Below, in pieces: positions 43,904-52,554 of a DNA stretch of 57,051 nucleotides (the first letter of the stretch is position 1; the number at the start of each line of letters is the position of its first letter). The position numbers were made by a program, and so were the translations under genes. This stretch comes from an uncultured Pelagibacteraceae bacterium. GTDB lineage: Bacteria > Pseudomonadota > Alphaproteobacteria > Pelagibacterales > Pelagibacteraceae. The notes under the pieces are model-generated. The model was not told the origin of the DNA, searched no databases, and saw only the letters and a program-made list of their open reading frames with translations. Location: contig CACNFA010000006.1 of assembly GCA_902619675.1 (NCBI GenBank), positions 1 to 57,051 of the forward strand. The letters run 5' to 3'.

Positions 43904-44730
43904 AGATTGAAATATTCATAAAGAAATCTAGTTCCTATAACAACTAAAAATAACCCAAAATATCTTGTCATTTTCTTTTTATTAATTCGATGACTAGCTT
44001 TAGCCCCTAGCCTAGCCATAAAAGCTGTTATTGGAAAAAAAATAAGAAAAGCTGGAATGTTTAAAAACCCAATACTCAAAGGTAATTGAGCATTTAAATA
44101 TGAACCAGATATTAAAAAACCTACAGCTCCAAATAAGGCAATAATAAACCCTATTGCAGCTGCACTTCCTATTGCTTTGTTTATTGGGTATCCAAAGAAC
44201 TTTAATATTGGAACATTCATAACCGCTCCACCTATCCCCATTGGTGCAGATATAAAACCACTCACTATTCCAGCGATTATCCTTGCTGGAAAACTCATTT
44301 TCACATCTAAGTTTTCCTCCCTTTCTTTAAGAAAAAGCAAATAAAAAGCTAAAAAGTATACAACGATTGTGAAAAATAAAATTAAAGGTTTTGTTTTTAA
44401 ACTTGCTGCTAAAATTGTTCCCAAGATTACTCCTGTGGCAACAAATATTCCATAACCTTTTACAATATTAAAATCTACTGCTTTATGTTGATGATGAGTC
44501 ATCACTGAAACTATAGAAGTTGGAATTATAATTCCAAATGAAGTTCCAACTGCTAAATGCATTAAATAATTAGGTTCTATTCCTGAGGTGCTAAAAATAT
44601 AAAATAAAATTGGAACTGTAATTAGACCGCCACCAATTCCAAATAGCCCTGCTGCAAAACCAGCTGGAACTGCTGTAATTATCATTATAAAGATTAGATA
44701 AATAATTTCTGACTGTGATAGAATATCCAA
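43900..44730 (-). CDS. TauE/SafE family anion permease (sulfite exporter-like)
   Basis: The 276-residue membrane protein has about eight hydrophobic segments in two related halves, each with the family motif: GFAAGLFGIGGGLITVPIL near residues 24-42 and SGFISAPMGIGGAVMNVPIL near 158-177. Members export sulfite, sulfoacetate or other organic anions. It follows dusA by 2 bp on the same strand. Confidence 0.88.
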   Translation of the reverse strand: MDILSQSEIIYLIFIMIITAVPAGFAAGLFGIGGGLITVPILFYIFSTSGIEPNYLMHLAVGTSFGIIIPTSIVSVMTHHQHKAVDFNIVKGYGIFVATGVILGTILAASLKTKPLILFFTIVVYFLAFYLLFLKEREENLDVKMSFPARIIAGIVSGFISAPMGIGGAVMNVPILKFFGYPINKAIGSAAAIGFIIALFGAVGFLISGSYLNAQLPLSIGFLNIPAFLIFFPITAFMARLGAKASHRINKKKMTRYFGLFLVVIGTRFLYEYFNL

Positions 44731-44732
44731 AA

Positions 44733-45716
44733 TTATCTTTCTAGCGAAAATGGACTTGTGTTTTTAACATGATCCATAATGTGATTTACTTTTTGAAGAT
44801 CTGCATCTCTAATGCAAATATTTTTTGAAAGATATTGTTTCCAAATTTTTGAACCGTTTTGTCCATGAAATAAACCAACTGTGTGTCTCATAATATGATT
44901 CAATTGAGTTCCTTTTGATGTTTCTTCTTGAATATAAGGAATTAAATTCTCCATGACTTCAGATCTTGTTGGAACATTTTTGTTACCAAATATTTCTTTT
45001 TCAATATCTGCCAGAAAATATGGAGAGTGATAAATAGCTCTTCCAATCATAACGCCATCAACTTTTTGTAAATGATCTTTGATTTCTTTGGTTGATTTTA
45101 CGCCTCCATTAATAATAATTTCATCATTTTTAAAATGACTTTTAAGCTTGTAAACAAAGTCATATTTCAACGGAGGAATATTCAAATTTTCTTTAGGGCT
45201 TAATTTTTTCAATAATGCTTTCCTAGCATGGATAATAAACTTTTGAGAGCCTGCATCTTTTGTTGTTTGAATAAATGATTTTAAAAAATCAAAATTTTCA
45301 ACATCATTATAACCAATTCTTGTTTTAATTGTAATTGGTAAATTAGTTGCTTTAGTCATTGCTTGTAAGCATCTAGCTACAAGATCAGGTTCTTGCATTA
45401 AACATGCTCCAAATTTATTTTTTTGAACTTTTTTGCTGGGGCAACCTAAATTCAAATTAATTTCTTTATAACCAAAATCTTCAGAAATTTTACATGCCTC
45501 TGCTAAATCATTTGGATTTGATCCACCAAGCTGTAGCGTCACTGGATTAGAAATCTTTTTAAATGATAATAATTTTTTTCTATCGCCCCTGATGATTGCA
45601 TTAGCAACAATCATCTCGGTATATATATGAATATTTTTACTAATAAGACTTAAAAAATAAATTTCGTGCCTATCAGTGCAATCCATCATAGGTGCGACTG
45701 ATACAGTTTTCCTCAT
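44733..45716 (-). CDS. dusA: tRNA-dihydrouridine synthase A
   Basis: The 327-residue flavoenzyme reduces uridines 20/20a of tRNA. VAPMMDCTDRHEIYFL at the N-terminus, LQLGGSNPNDLAEA near residues 61-74, NLNLGCPSKKVQKNKFGACL with the catalytic Cys near 93-112, and ITIKTRIG are the DusA blocks; HTVGLFHGQNGSKIWKQYL near the end is also typical. It sits directly after rpoZ with a 3-bp gap. Confidence 0.93.
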   Translation of the reverse strand: MRKTVSVAPMMDCTDRHEIYFLSLISKNIHIYTEMIVANAIIRGDRKKLLSFKKISNPVTLQLGGSNPNDLAEACKISEDFGYKEINLNLGCPSKKVQKNKFGACLMQEPDLVARCLQAMTKATNLPITIKTRIGYNDVENFDFLKSFIQTTKDAGSQKFIIHARKALLKKLSPKENLNIPPLKYDFVYKLKSHFKNDEIIINGGVKSTKEIKDHLQKVDGVMIGRAIYHSPYFLADIEKEIFGNKNVPTRSEVMENLIPYIQEETSKGTQLNHIMRHTVGLFHGQNGSKIWKQYLSKNICIRDADLQKVNHIMDHVKNTSPFSLER

Positions 45717-45719
45717 GAT

Positions 45720-46220
45720 TTACTCTGGTTTAGTTTCTTCTTCTGTTGGAACCTCTTCACTGAGTTCTAGAGGCGACTCTTCCGTATCTAAACTCTCTTC
45801 TTTGATTTCTGGTTGTTCAGCTTTTAATTCAGAAAGAGCTTCGTCTGCTAAACTCGGTTTTTTGACTTCAGGTATTCGTCTGGTTCTTTTAGAGGGTAAA
45901 ATAGCAACACCACTTTTAGATACTTGTCCTTTATATAAATTCTCAAAATCATCATTTGTTTCTTCTTCTATTTCTTCTTGCTCCTCTGCCTCATCTGGTT
46001 CTTTTCTCAATCTTTTGATCGCATTTGCCTCTACTTCTTTTACATCAATTTTACCATCGCCAATCTCCCTCAAAGAAATGATTGTTCGTTTATCATTATC
46101 CTCTTCAACTAACATAGGAGCTCCTGCATTCAATTGAACAGTTCTCTCCTTAGCTAATAAAACTAAATCATATTGATTATCGACTTTTTCTAAGCAATCT
46201 TCTACGGTAATTCTTGCCAT
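45720..46220 (-). CDS. rpoZ: RNA polymerase omega subunit with long acidic tail
   Basis: The N-terminal MARITVEDCLEKVDNQYDL and the helix that follows match RpoZ, which helps assemble RNA polymerase beta-prime. The protein has 166 residues, against about 90-130 for most omega subunits. The extra C-terminal part is very rich in Glu with few hydrophobic residues, apart from a basic patch SKRTRRIPEVKK near residues 109-120. It is probably disordered. The tail is in frame with no stop and keeps codon use similar to the rest. Confidence 0.9.
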   Translation of the reverse strand: MARITVEDCLEKVDNQYDLVLLAKERTVQLNAGAPMLVEEDNDKRTIISLREIGDGKIDVKEVEANAIKRLRKEPDEAEEQEEIEEETNDDFENLYKGQVSKSGVAILPSKRTRRIPEVKKPSLADEALSELKAEQPEIKEESLDTEESPLELSEEVPTEEETKPE

Positions 46221-46258
46221 GATGCAGAGTATATATTCAAATAATCTTAATAAATCAA

Positions 46259-47473
46259 TTATTTTTTAAGCTTTATGGGCTCTAAATTATTTCTAATCAT
46301 TACGAGAAGAGTTAGCGATAAAAGAATATAAATGCCTGCAATAAATGCGATATTTTCAATAGAGAAGCCTTTGTCTATCAATAGCCCAAACACTGCAGTT
46401 CCAAATGCTGTTGAGAAAACCATAAGTGCTGTAGTTAAGGCTTTAATTGAACCAATAAACTTAACTCCATAAATTTCAGCCCAAGTAGAAGATCCTAGAA
46501 CATTAGCTAATCCATTCGATATACCTACTAAACCTAAAAAAACGAATGCTGAAATTTCTTGTTTAAAATAAAACAGAACAATCATAGCTAATAGCAATGG
46601 TATATTCATTATTGTAATTAATTTTCTACTAGTAAACTTGTCAACTAAAAAACCAGAAAAAAATAGAGTTATGATTGAAGCTAAAGAGTAGGACATGAAA
46701 GCCTTTGGAATAGTGTAGATAGTCCACATTTTTGAGTCAGAAATAAATGATTGGTAAACAAATATTCCAGTAGCTATCCAAGGCATGGCTAACATGTTTA
46801 AAGATAAAATATAAAATCTATAATCTTTGATTACTTCTCTTCTCCTCCAGCTTTTAATGTTAATATTCTTTTTAGGATTTAAATCCTTCTCTCTTGAGTC
46901 TAATTTAATAGTTTTTATAGTATTTAAAATTATAATTGGTAAAAATAAAATAATTAAAATTGCAATACCTTGCCAAACTGATCTCCAAGAATAAACTACA
47001 AATAAATAAGTTATTAAGACTGGCAAAATAAATTCAGCTGATGATAATCCAAACCAAATAGCACTAAGAGCTTTTCCTCTTGATCTTTCAAAAAATCGAG
47101 AGATAGTGGTTGTTGAAGTGTGACTCATTAATCCTTGGCCAGAAAATCTCATCAAAAATATTCCAATCGCTAAAAAATATATACTGTTAATGAATGAAAA
47201 CATGAGCGATGAAAAAAATAATAAAAATACAACAAAAAAAGAATAATAAATAATTTGATAATCATCTATTTTTTTTCCAACCCATATGAGTAAAAGACTA
47301 GAAAAAATTGTTGCTGTTGCATAAATATTTCCAAATTGACCATGTGTGATACCTAGCTCATCTCTCAATGGTGCGTTAAACAAACCCAAAAAAAAGCTCT
47401 GTCCAAAACTAGAAAAAAATGTAAAAATAAACCCAAAAATTATTACTTTTTTATTTAGAGAAAGGTTTATCAT
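46259..47473 (-). CDS. MFS transporter, substrate unknown
   Basis: The 404-residue inner-membrane protein has about twelve hydrophobic helices in two bundles, with the cytoplasmic loop motif GKKIDD after helix 2 and FLVDKFTSRK after helix 8, both major facilitator features. The central basic loop (SWRRREV) separates the halves. It resembles general metabolite/drug MFS proteins and no substrate is indicated by neighbours. Its ATG is only two bases from the divergent dehydrogenase ATG. Confidence 0.85.
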   Translation of the reverse strand: MINLSLNKKVIIFGFIFTFFSSFGQSFFLGLFNAPLRDELGITHGQFGNIYATATIFSSLLLIWVGKKIDDYQIIYYSFFVVFLLFFSSLMFSFINSIYFLAIGIFLMRFSGQGLMSHTSTTTISRFFERSRGKALSAIWFGLSSAEFILPVLITYLFVVYSWRSVWQGIAILIILFLPIIILNTIKTIKLDSREKDLNPKKNINIKSWRRREVIKDYRFYILSLNMLAMPWIATGIFVYQSFISDSKMWTIYTIPKAFMSYSLASIITLFFSGFLVDKFTSRKLITIMNIPLLLAMIVLFYFKQEISAFVFLGLVGISNGLANVLGSSTWAEIYGVKFIGSIKALTTALMVFSTAFGTAVFGLLIDKGFSIENIAFIAGIYILLSLTLLVMIRNNLEPIKLKK

Positions 47474-47475
47474 TT

Positions 47476-48345
47476 ATGAGTTGTAACGTTAGTTTCATAG
47501 GTTTGGGTGTAATGGGCTATCCCATGGCTGGATATATATCAAAAGCAGGTCATAATGTAACTGTTTATAATCGAACCAAAGCAAAAGCAGAGAAATGGAT
47601 TACGGAATATAAAGGTAAAATAGCTGATACTCCAATGGAAGCTGCTAAAGATTGTGATTTCGTATTTACATGCGTTGGTAATGACAAAGATTTAGAGGAG
47701 GTAACAATTGGTAAACAAGGAATTTATAATACTATTAAAAAAGGCGCAGTACACATTGATAACACAACAGCATCCGCAATTATTGCAAGAAAATTATATG
47801 CAAACTCTAAAGCGCATGGTTGGGGTTTCTTAGATGCACCAATATCTGGTGGTCAAGCAGGCGCAGAAGGTGGAACTTTAACAGTAATGGTTGGTGGGGA
47901 CCAATCAGATTACGATAAAGCTTTACCAGTTATAGATTGCTATAGCAAAAAAGTTAAACTAATGGGTCCAGCTGGAAATGGTCAATTAACCAAAATGGTG
48001 AACCAAATTTGTATCGCAGGTTTAGTGCAAGGATTATCTGAAGCAATAAATTTTGGAATGAACGCAGGATTAAATATGCACGATGTTATTGAAGTTATCT
48101 CAAAAGGCGCTGCTCAGTCATGGCAAATGGAAAATAGACACAAAACAATGATTGAGGATAAATTTGATTATGGTTTTGCCGTTGATTGGATGAGAAAAGA
48201 TTTAAAAATAGCAATGGATGAAGCAAAAAAAAATAATTCACCCCTGCCTATCACAAAAATAATTGATGAATATTATGCAGAAGTACAAAAAATGGGTGGT
48301 CAAAGATGGGATACCTCAAGCCTAATTAAAAGATTTAGAAAATAA
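47476..48345 (+). CDS. 3-hydroxyisobutyrate dehydrogenase-like NAD(P) oxidoreductase
   Basis: The 289-residue beta-hydroxyacid dehydrogenase has the Rossmann start FIGLGVMGYPMAGYISKAGH near residues 7-26, DAPISGGQAGAEGGTLTVMV with the substrate-binding block near 115-134, and the catalytic Lys in GNGQLTKMVNQ near 168-178. FAVDWMRKDLKIAMDEA follows near 235. It could act on 3-hydroxyisobutyrate, tartronate semialdehyde, or related hydroxy acids. It is followed by a flavoprotein gene at a 3-bp gap. Confidence 0.88.
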   Translation: MSCNVSFIGLGVMGYPMAGYISKAGHNVTVYNRTKAKAEKWITEYKGKIADTPMEAAKDCDFVFTCVGNDKDLEEVTIGKQGIYNTIKKGAVHIDNTTASAIIARKLYANSKAHGWGFLDAPISGGQAGAEGGTLTVMVGGDQSDYDKALPVIDCYSKKVKLMGPAGNGQLTKMVNQICIAGLVQGLSEAINFGMNAGLNMHDVIEVISKGAAQSWQMENRHKTMIEDKFDYGFAVDWMRKDLKIAMDEAKKNNSPLPITKIIDEYYAEVQKMGGQRWDTSSLIKRFRK

Positions 48346-48348
48346 GTT

Positions 48349-48957
48349 GTGTCAGAAACAGTAAGCTACTACGAAAATTCAAAAGAAATTGAAAAAAAAA
48401 TATGGAGCCTTTTAACTAAAGCAGTTAAAGATAGATCTTCAGAGTTTAGAACGCCTGTATTTATTTGCGGAAATGATAAAGATCTAGATGGAAGAGTTGT
48501 TGTTTTAAGAAAAGCAGATCAACAAAATAAGTCTATTCAATATCATAGTGATATTAGATCATCAAAAATTGAAAAAATTAAAAAAAATCCAAAATGTTCA
48601 ATTTTATTCTATGGTAAAGAGGAAAAAATACAGCTTAGAGTTAAAGCTGAGTGTGAAGTAAATTACAATAATGATGTTGCAAAAGAGTCTTGGGAAAAAA
48701 CAGGGCATATCAGTAGAAAATGTTACTTAGTTACTAAAGGACCTGGGACAGAGTCTAAAAAACCAACGTCAGGTTTAGAAAATAAATTTGATAACTTTAA
48801 TTTTACAAAAGAAGAAAGTGAAGTGGGCTATAAGAACTTTTGTGTAATTAGATGTAAAATTAAAAGTATTGAGTGGCTTTATTTAGCTGCAAAAGGTCAT
48901 CGAAGAGCTTTAATTGATTTGAATGGATCTAAAAAATTTACTTGGTTAGTGCCTTAA
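48349..48957 (+). CDS. Pyridoxamine 5'-phosphate oxidase-family flavoprotein
   Basis: The 202-residue product has the FMN-binding split-barrel pattern of the PdxH superfamily: GRVVVLRKAD near residues 49-58, YHSDIRSSKIEKIKKNPK near 66-83, then the strand FYGKEEKIQLRVKAECEV and a C-terminal IEWLYLAAKGHRRA. Whether it oxidises pyridoxamine phosphate or is a general FMN/F420-type oxidoreductase cannot be told. The start codon is GTG at 48349, just after the dehydrogenase stop. Confidence 0.75.
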   Translation: MSETVSYYENSKEIEKKIWSLLTKAVKDRSSEFRTPVFICGNDKDLDGRVVVLRKADQQNKSIQYHSDIRSSKIEKIKKNPKCSILFYGKEEKIQLRVKAECEVNYNNDVAKESWEKTGHISRKCYLVTKGPGTESKKPTSGLENKFDNFNFTKEESEVGYKNFCVIRCKIKSIEWLYLAAKGHRRALIDLNGSKKFTWLVP

Positions 48958-48958
48958 A

Positions 48959-50398
48959 TTATTGAGTATAACCTTTTAAAGACTTTGCGTCTTTCTTATC
49001 GACAATAATTGATTTTACATCGGACCAAAATTGTTTTGCACCATATTCTTCATAGCCTTGCAGAGTTCCTTTATCAATACAATTTTCTCCAAACCATTTT
49101 TTTTGATCTTTTTTATATCCTTGTTTTTCTCCGTTCCATTCTTTTGATCCGTCTCTCCTTTTAATAATCTGGTGTAAATTAGATTTATAATTTAACGAAC
49201 ATGTTGGAAGTGCATGTGCACTCTCAGTATCGTATCTTGAAGGTGGATACATTCTGCTTTCAAAATGATGTCCGCCAGAGTAAGTTAAAAGATATAAATT
49301 AGGATTTTTGGAAGATTCTTTTAAATTTTTACAGACCCACGGAGGTGTTGACTCATCTTGTTTCCCATTGATCGCAAACATTTTAATTTTATTACTATAA
49401 TTAACTTCTGATATATCAGGACAAGCAGCATTAATCATAAAACCCTTGGAAATTAAGTTCAAAGAGGGATATTTATCTCTAAAATCTTGCCAGCCTGCTT
49501 TAAATATAGCTAATGAACCTGTTGAGGATCCAATTAAAATTACTTCTTTAGTTTTTCCGTATTGTTTTGTTACTTCGTCTATAGTTGCTATAGCATCATA
49601 AAGGATCATTGAGCTTGTATACGATCCGGTAAACTTCTTTTGGTACCTTGGTTCGGCGCCGTATACTATAGCAGTTGCATATCCATGTTTACTTACTTGA
49701 TTTTCATAATAAATCTCATCATCCATGTTAGGGGTACTTGAGGGAACTACAATTATTAAACCATTTGAGATTGACTCAAGATTTCTTAATTCTACTCTTA
49801 CTTTTTGATCCTTACCTTCGTTATTTAATAAAGTAAGATCGTCTATTGTATTTTTTGAATTTATAGTTATTTCCGTGACCTTCCTATCATCTTTTGAAAC
49901 AACTTTTTTAGGCACATCTCCAATTCTTTTAAAATTAATAACACAAGGAACATAGTCACTATCTCCTTTATATTTTCTTTTCATTTTTAGATTCCCGTAT
50001 TGTTTGTCTCCATAGTAATGTGATTTACCACCTACTTTCCTTTTAAATTGATAAACAGAATATTTTTTTTCATCATTATTTAAGTTACCTGTGATGATAC
50101 TTTTATTGCCTCGTCTTTCACCCTTAATATAAATTTTACCTTTTTCATCAACTTTTGATTTTTTTTCGTCTAGCACCCATCTTCCAGCTCCTCCTCTGTC
50201 ATTTGTAACCATCCCGTCTTTAATTATAAATTGACTACCGTCGTAAGCATTACTATTTTTACTACCTCTACAATAATCGCTAAAGGTATATGCTCCATCA
50301 TACTTAGGTGAGGGCTTTCCAACCTTTGCAAAAGTATTTGAAGTAAGTAAAATTAAAATTAGTAAACTATTTTTTATATTTTTTGAAATTTTCAACAT
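48959..50398 (-). CDS. Exported alpha/beta hydrolase-like protein with an extra N-terminal module
   Basis: From ATG 50398 the protein has 479 residues. A signal peptide (LLILILLTSNTFA) ends near residue 24. Residues about 30-165 form a strand-rich module I do not recognise, with several Tyr and Gly and two Cys. The C-terminal half looks like an alpha/beta hydrolase: IGSSTGS (nucleophile Ser), INGKQDEST (acid Asp) and GGHHF (His). The open frame reaches 50437, but the first 13 codons lie deeper inside the upstream gene and the ATG at 50398 directly precedes the signal peptide. Substrate unknown; a periplasmic esterase is possible. Confidence 0.7.
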   Translation of the reverse strand: MLKISKNIKNSLLILILLTSNTFAKVGKPSPKYDGAYTFSDYCRGSKNSNAYDGSQFIIKDGMVTNDRGGAGRWVLDEKKSKVDEKGKIYIKGERRGNKSIITGNLNNDEKKYSVYQFKRKVGGKSHYYGDKQYGNLKMKRKYKGDSDYVPCVINFKRIGDVPKKVVSKDDRKVTEITINSKNTIDDLTLLNNEGKDQKVRVELRNLESISNGLIIVVPSSTPNMDDEIYYENQVSKHGYATAIVYGAEPRYQKKFTGSYTSSMILYDAIATIDEVTKQYGKTKEVILIGSSTGSLAIFKAGWQDFRDKYPSLNLISKGFMINAACPDISEVNYSNKIKMFAINGKQDESTPPWVCKNLKESSKNPNLYLLTYSGGHHFESRMYPPSRYDTESAHALPTCSLNYKSNLHQIIKRRDGSKEWNGEKQGYKKDQKKWFGENCIDKGTLQGYEEYGAKQFWSDVKSIIVDKKDAKSLKGYTQ

Positions 50399-50870
50399 AG
50401 TCTCTAGCGTTTTCTTTAATATGTTCAATTTCTTCATCCGTAACTTGTCTTACTACTTTACCTGGACTTCCAAGTACTAATGATCTCTCTGGTATAATTT
50501 TATTTTCAGTTACTAAAGAGTTAGCTCCAATAATACAATTTTTTCCAATTTTTGTTTTATTTAAAATTGTTGAACCAATTCCTATTAAACAATCATCTGC
50601 AATTTCACATCCATGAAGCATAACCATATGGCCTACAGTTACGCCATTACCTACAATTGTGGGGCAGCCTGGATCAGTATGAATGACACTTCCATCTTGA
50701 ATATTGGAATTTTCACCAATAATGATGGGCTCAAGGTCTCCTCTTAAAGTTGTATTAAACCAAATGTTAGAATTTTTTTTCAGTTCTACTCTTCCAATAA
50801 CAACGGCATTAGAAGCTACCCAGCTACCTGGATCTATTTTGGGAGTATTGCCTTCAAAATCATAAATCAT
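50367..50870 (-). CDS. Gamma-carbonic-anhydrase-like hexapeptide protein (YrdA/CaiE type)
   Basis: The 167-residue left-handed beta-helix protein shows the hexapeptide pattern and the trimer metal site His residues: SVIHTDPG, VTVGHMVMLHGCEI (His and His), then LIGIGSTILNKTKIG and LGSPGKVVR near the end. It belongs to the gamma-CA-like group that binds zinc or iron; many members lack measured CA activity. It ends 32 bp inside the start of the following exported hydrolase gene on the same strand. Confidence 0.88.
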   Translation of the reverse strand: MIYDFEGNTPKIDPGSWVASNAVVIGRVELKKNSNIWFNTTLRGDLEPIIIGENSNIQDGSVIHTDPGCPTIVGNGVTVGHMVMLHGCEIADDCLIGIGSTILNKTKIGKNCIIGANSLVTENKIIPERSLVLGSPGKVVRQVTDEEIEHIKENARDYVENFKKYKK

Positions 50871-50911
50871 AAAATTGCTGTAATGTAATATTAATTAATT
50901 TATAATACATT

Positions 50912-51469
50912 ATGGCTCTGACTAAAACCCCAGTTTGTGATTTTGGAACAAAAGCCAAAGATTTCAAACTTAAATCAATTAATAATGAAATGATCACTTT
51001 AAATGATATTAAAGGTCAAAATGCTACTTTAATAATGTTTATTTGCAATCATTGCCCTTACGTAAAAGCAATAATCAAAGATTTAGCTAAAGATTGCAAT
51101 GATCTAAAAAGAGATGGGATTAATACAGTCGCGATAATGTCGAATGATACTAAAATTTATCCAGAAGATTCTTTTTATAATATGGTTCAATTTGCCAAAG
51201 AAAATGAATTTAAAGAAATAGATTATTTAATAGATGAAACGCAAGATATAGCAAGAAAATATGGGGCAGTTTGTACTCCAGATTTTTTTGGTTACAACAA
51301 AGATTTAGAATTACAATACAGAGGTAGATACAAAGAACTTAAAGATTTAAAACCCGTAAATGATAATGAAAGTGATTTAAAATTAGCAATGAAAACAATA
51401 GCTAAGACTAATAAAGGGCCTATTGAACAAATTCCAAGTATGGGCTGCAACATTAAGTGGTTTAAATAA
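50912..51469 (+). CDS. Thioredoxin-fold redoxin family protein
   Basis: The 185-residue protein has the AhpC/TSA-redoxin layout, with CNHCPYV near residues 45-51 (a CxxC-like pair) in the usual active-site position after strand 1, AIMSNDTKIYPEDS near 67-80 and CTPDFFGYNKDLELQY near 108-123. No signal peptide is seen, so it is probably cytosolic. It could be a peroxidase or disulfide-exchange protein. Its TAA overlaps the ATG of the following glycosyltransferase gene (TAATG). Confidence 0.82.
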   Translation: MALTKTPVCDFGTKAKDFKLKSINNEMITLNDIKGQNATLIMFICNHCPYVKAIIKDLAKDCNDLKRDGINTVAIMSNDTKIYPEDSFYNMVQFAKENEFKEIDYLIDETQDIARKYGAVCTPDFFGYNKDLELQYRGRYKELKDLKPVNDNESDLKLAMKTIAKTNKGPIEQIPSMGCNIKWFK

Positions 51470-52554
51470 TGTTTTTAGTTTCTACTAGAAATTTTCCGCC
51501 TGAATTGGGTGGCATACAAAACCTTATAGAAGGTTTATCTATTTCTCTACTGAACCACGGACCTGTGAAAGTGTTTGCCGAAGCTGATGACCACGCAAAA
51601 AATTATGATCAAAATTCTAAATTAAATATAGAAAGGGTTTCTGGGTTTAAAATTTTTAGAAAATATAGAAAAGCTAATCTTGTAAAAGAATTTTTAAATC
51701 AAAATCAAATAAGAGCATGTTTTTTTGATCACTGGAAAAGCATCGAAAATATTGACTTAAGCTCTTTAAGAAAAACTAAATCTTTTTGTTTAATTCACTC
51801 AAAGGAAATTAATCATCCTTTAGGTTCGTCATTAAACAATAGAGTTCTTAAAGCATTATCAAAAGCAGACTTTGTTATTGCTAATTCAAGATTTACAAAA
51901 GAACTTGCGATGAGCTTGGGTGTTAAAGATGTAACTGTTATTAATCCGGGATGCAGTTATCCGATAGATGTTAGTGACTCTGCAAAAGAATTTGCAAAAA
52001 AAATTTATGGTAATTCTTCTCCAAAAATGATCACAGTTTCAAGGTTAGATGGAAGGAAAAGTCATCAAAACATACTGATGACAGTAAAAAATCTTTTACC
52101 GAAGTTCCCTAATCTAAAATATGTTTCATTAGGTGACGGAGATGAAAGAAAAAATCTTGAAAAACTAAGAAAAGAATTAGATTTAGAAAAAAATGTAGAA
52201 TTAATATTTAAATCTTCGGAACAAGAAAAAGTGGGATTGCTTGAACAATCGGATATTTTTGTAATGCCGTCAGTTGTATATAAAAAATCAGTTGAGGGCT
52301 TCGGTATCTCTTACATTGAGGCAGCATCTTACGGGAAAGCTTCTATTGGGGGAATATATGGAGGTGAAGGAGATGCTATCAAGAGTGGTAAAACCGGATA
52401 TTTATGTAATGGAAATGATTTAAATGCAATTTATGAAAATCTATTGAAAATTCTTACTAATGAAAAGTATAAAGAACTTGGCTCTAATGCATTAGAGTTT
52501 TCAAAAGATTTCAGATGGGAAAAAATTATTAAAAAATATATTAATTTAATTTAG
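51469..52554 (+). CDS. Glycosyltransferase family 4
   Basis: The 361-residue GT-B enzyme starts VSTRNFPPELGGIQNLIEGL (residues 4-23), as in GT4 acceptor domains. The donor half has VSRLDGRKSHQNIL near 190-203, GDGDERKNLEKL near 222-233, and the E-x7-E type loop EGFGISYIEAASYGKASI near 278-295. Sugar and acceptor are unknown. The convergent GT9 gene overlaps its end by 14 bp, and both may serve the cell-surface glycan. Confidence 0.88.
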   Translation: MFLVSTRNFPPELGGIQNLIEGLSISLLNHGPVKVFAEADDHAKNYDQNSKLNIERVSGFKIFRKYRKANLVKEFLNQNQIRACFFDHWKSIENIDLSSLRKTKSFCLIHSKEINHPLGSSLNNRVLKALSKADFVIANSRFTKELAMSLGVKDVTVINPGCSYPIDVSDSAKEFAKKIYGNSSPKMITVSRLDGRKSHQNILMTVKNLLPKFPNLKYVSLGDGDERKNLEKLRKELDLEKNVELIFKSSEQEKVGLLEQSDIFVMPSVVYKKSVEGFGISYIEAASYGKASIGGIYGGEGDAIKSGKTGYLCNGNDLNAIYENLLKILTNEKYKELGSNALEFSKDFRWEKIIKKYINLI

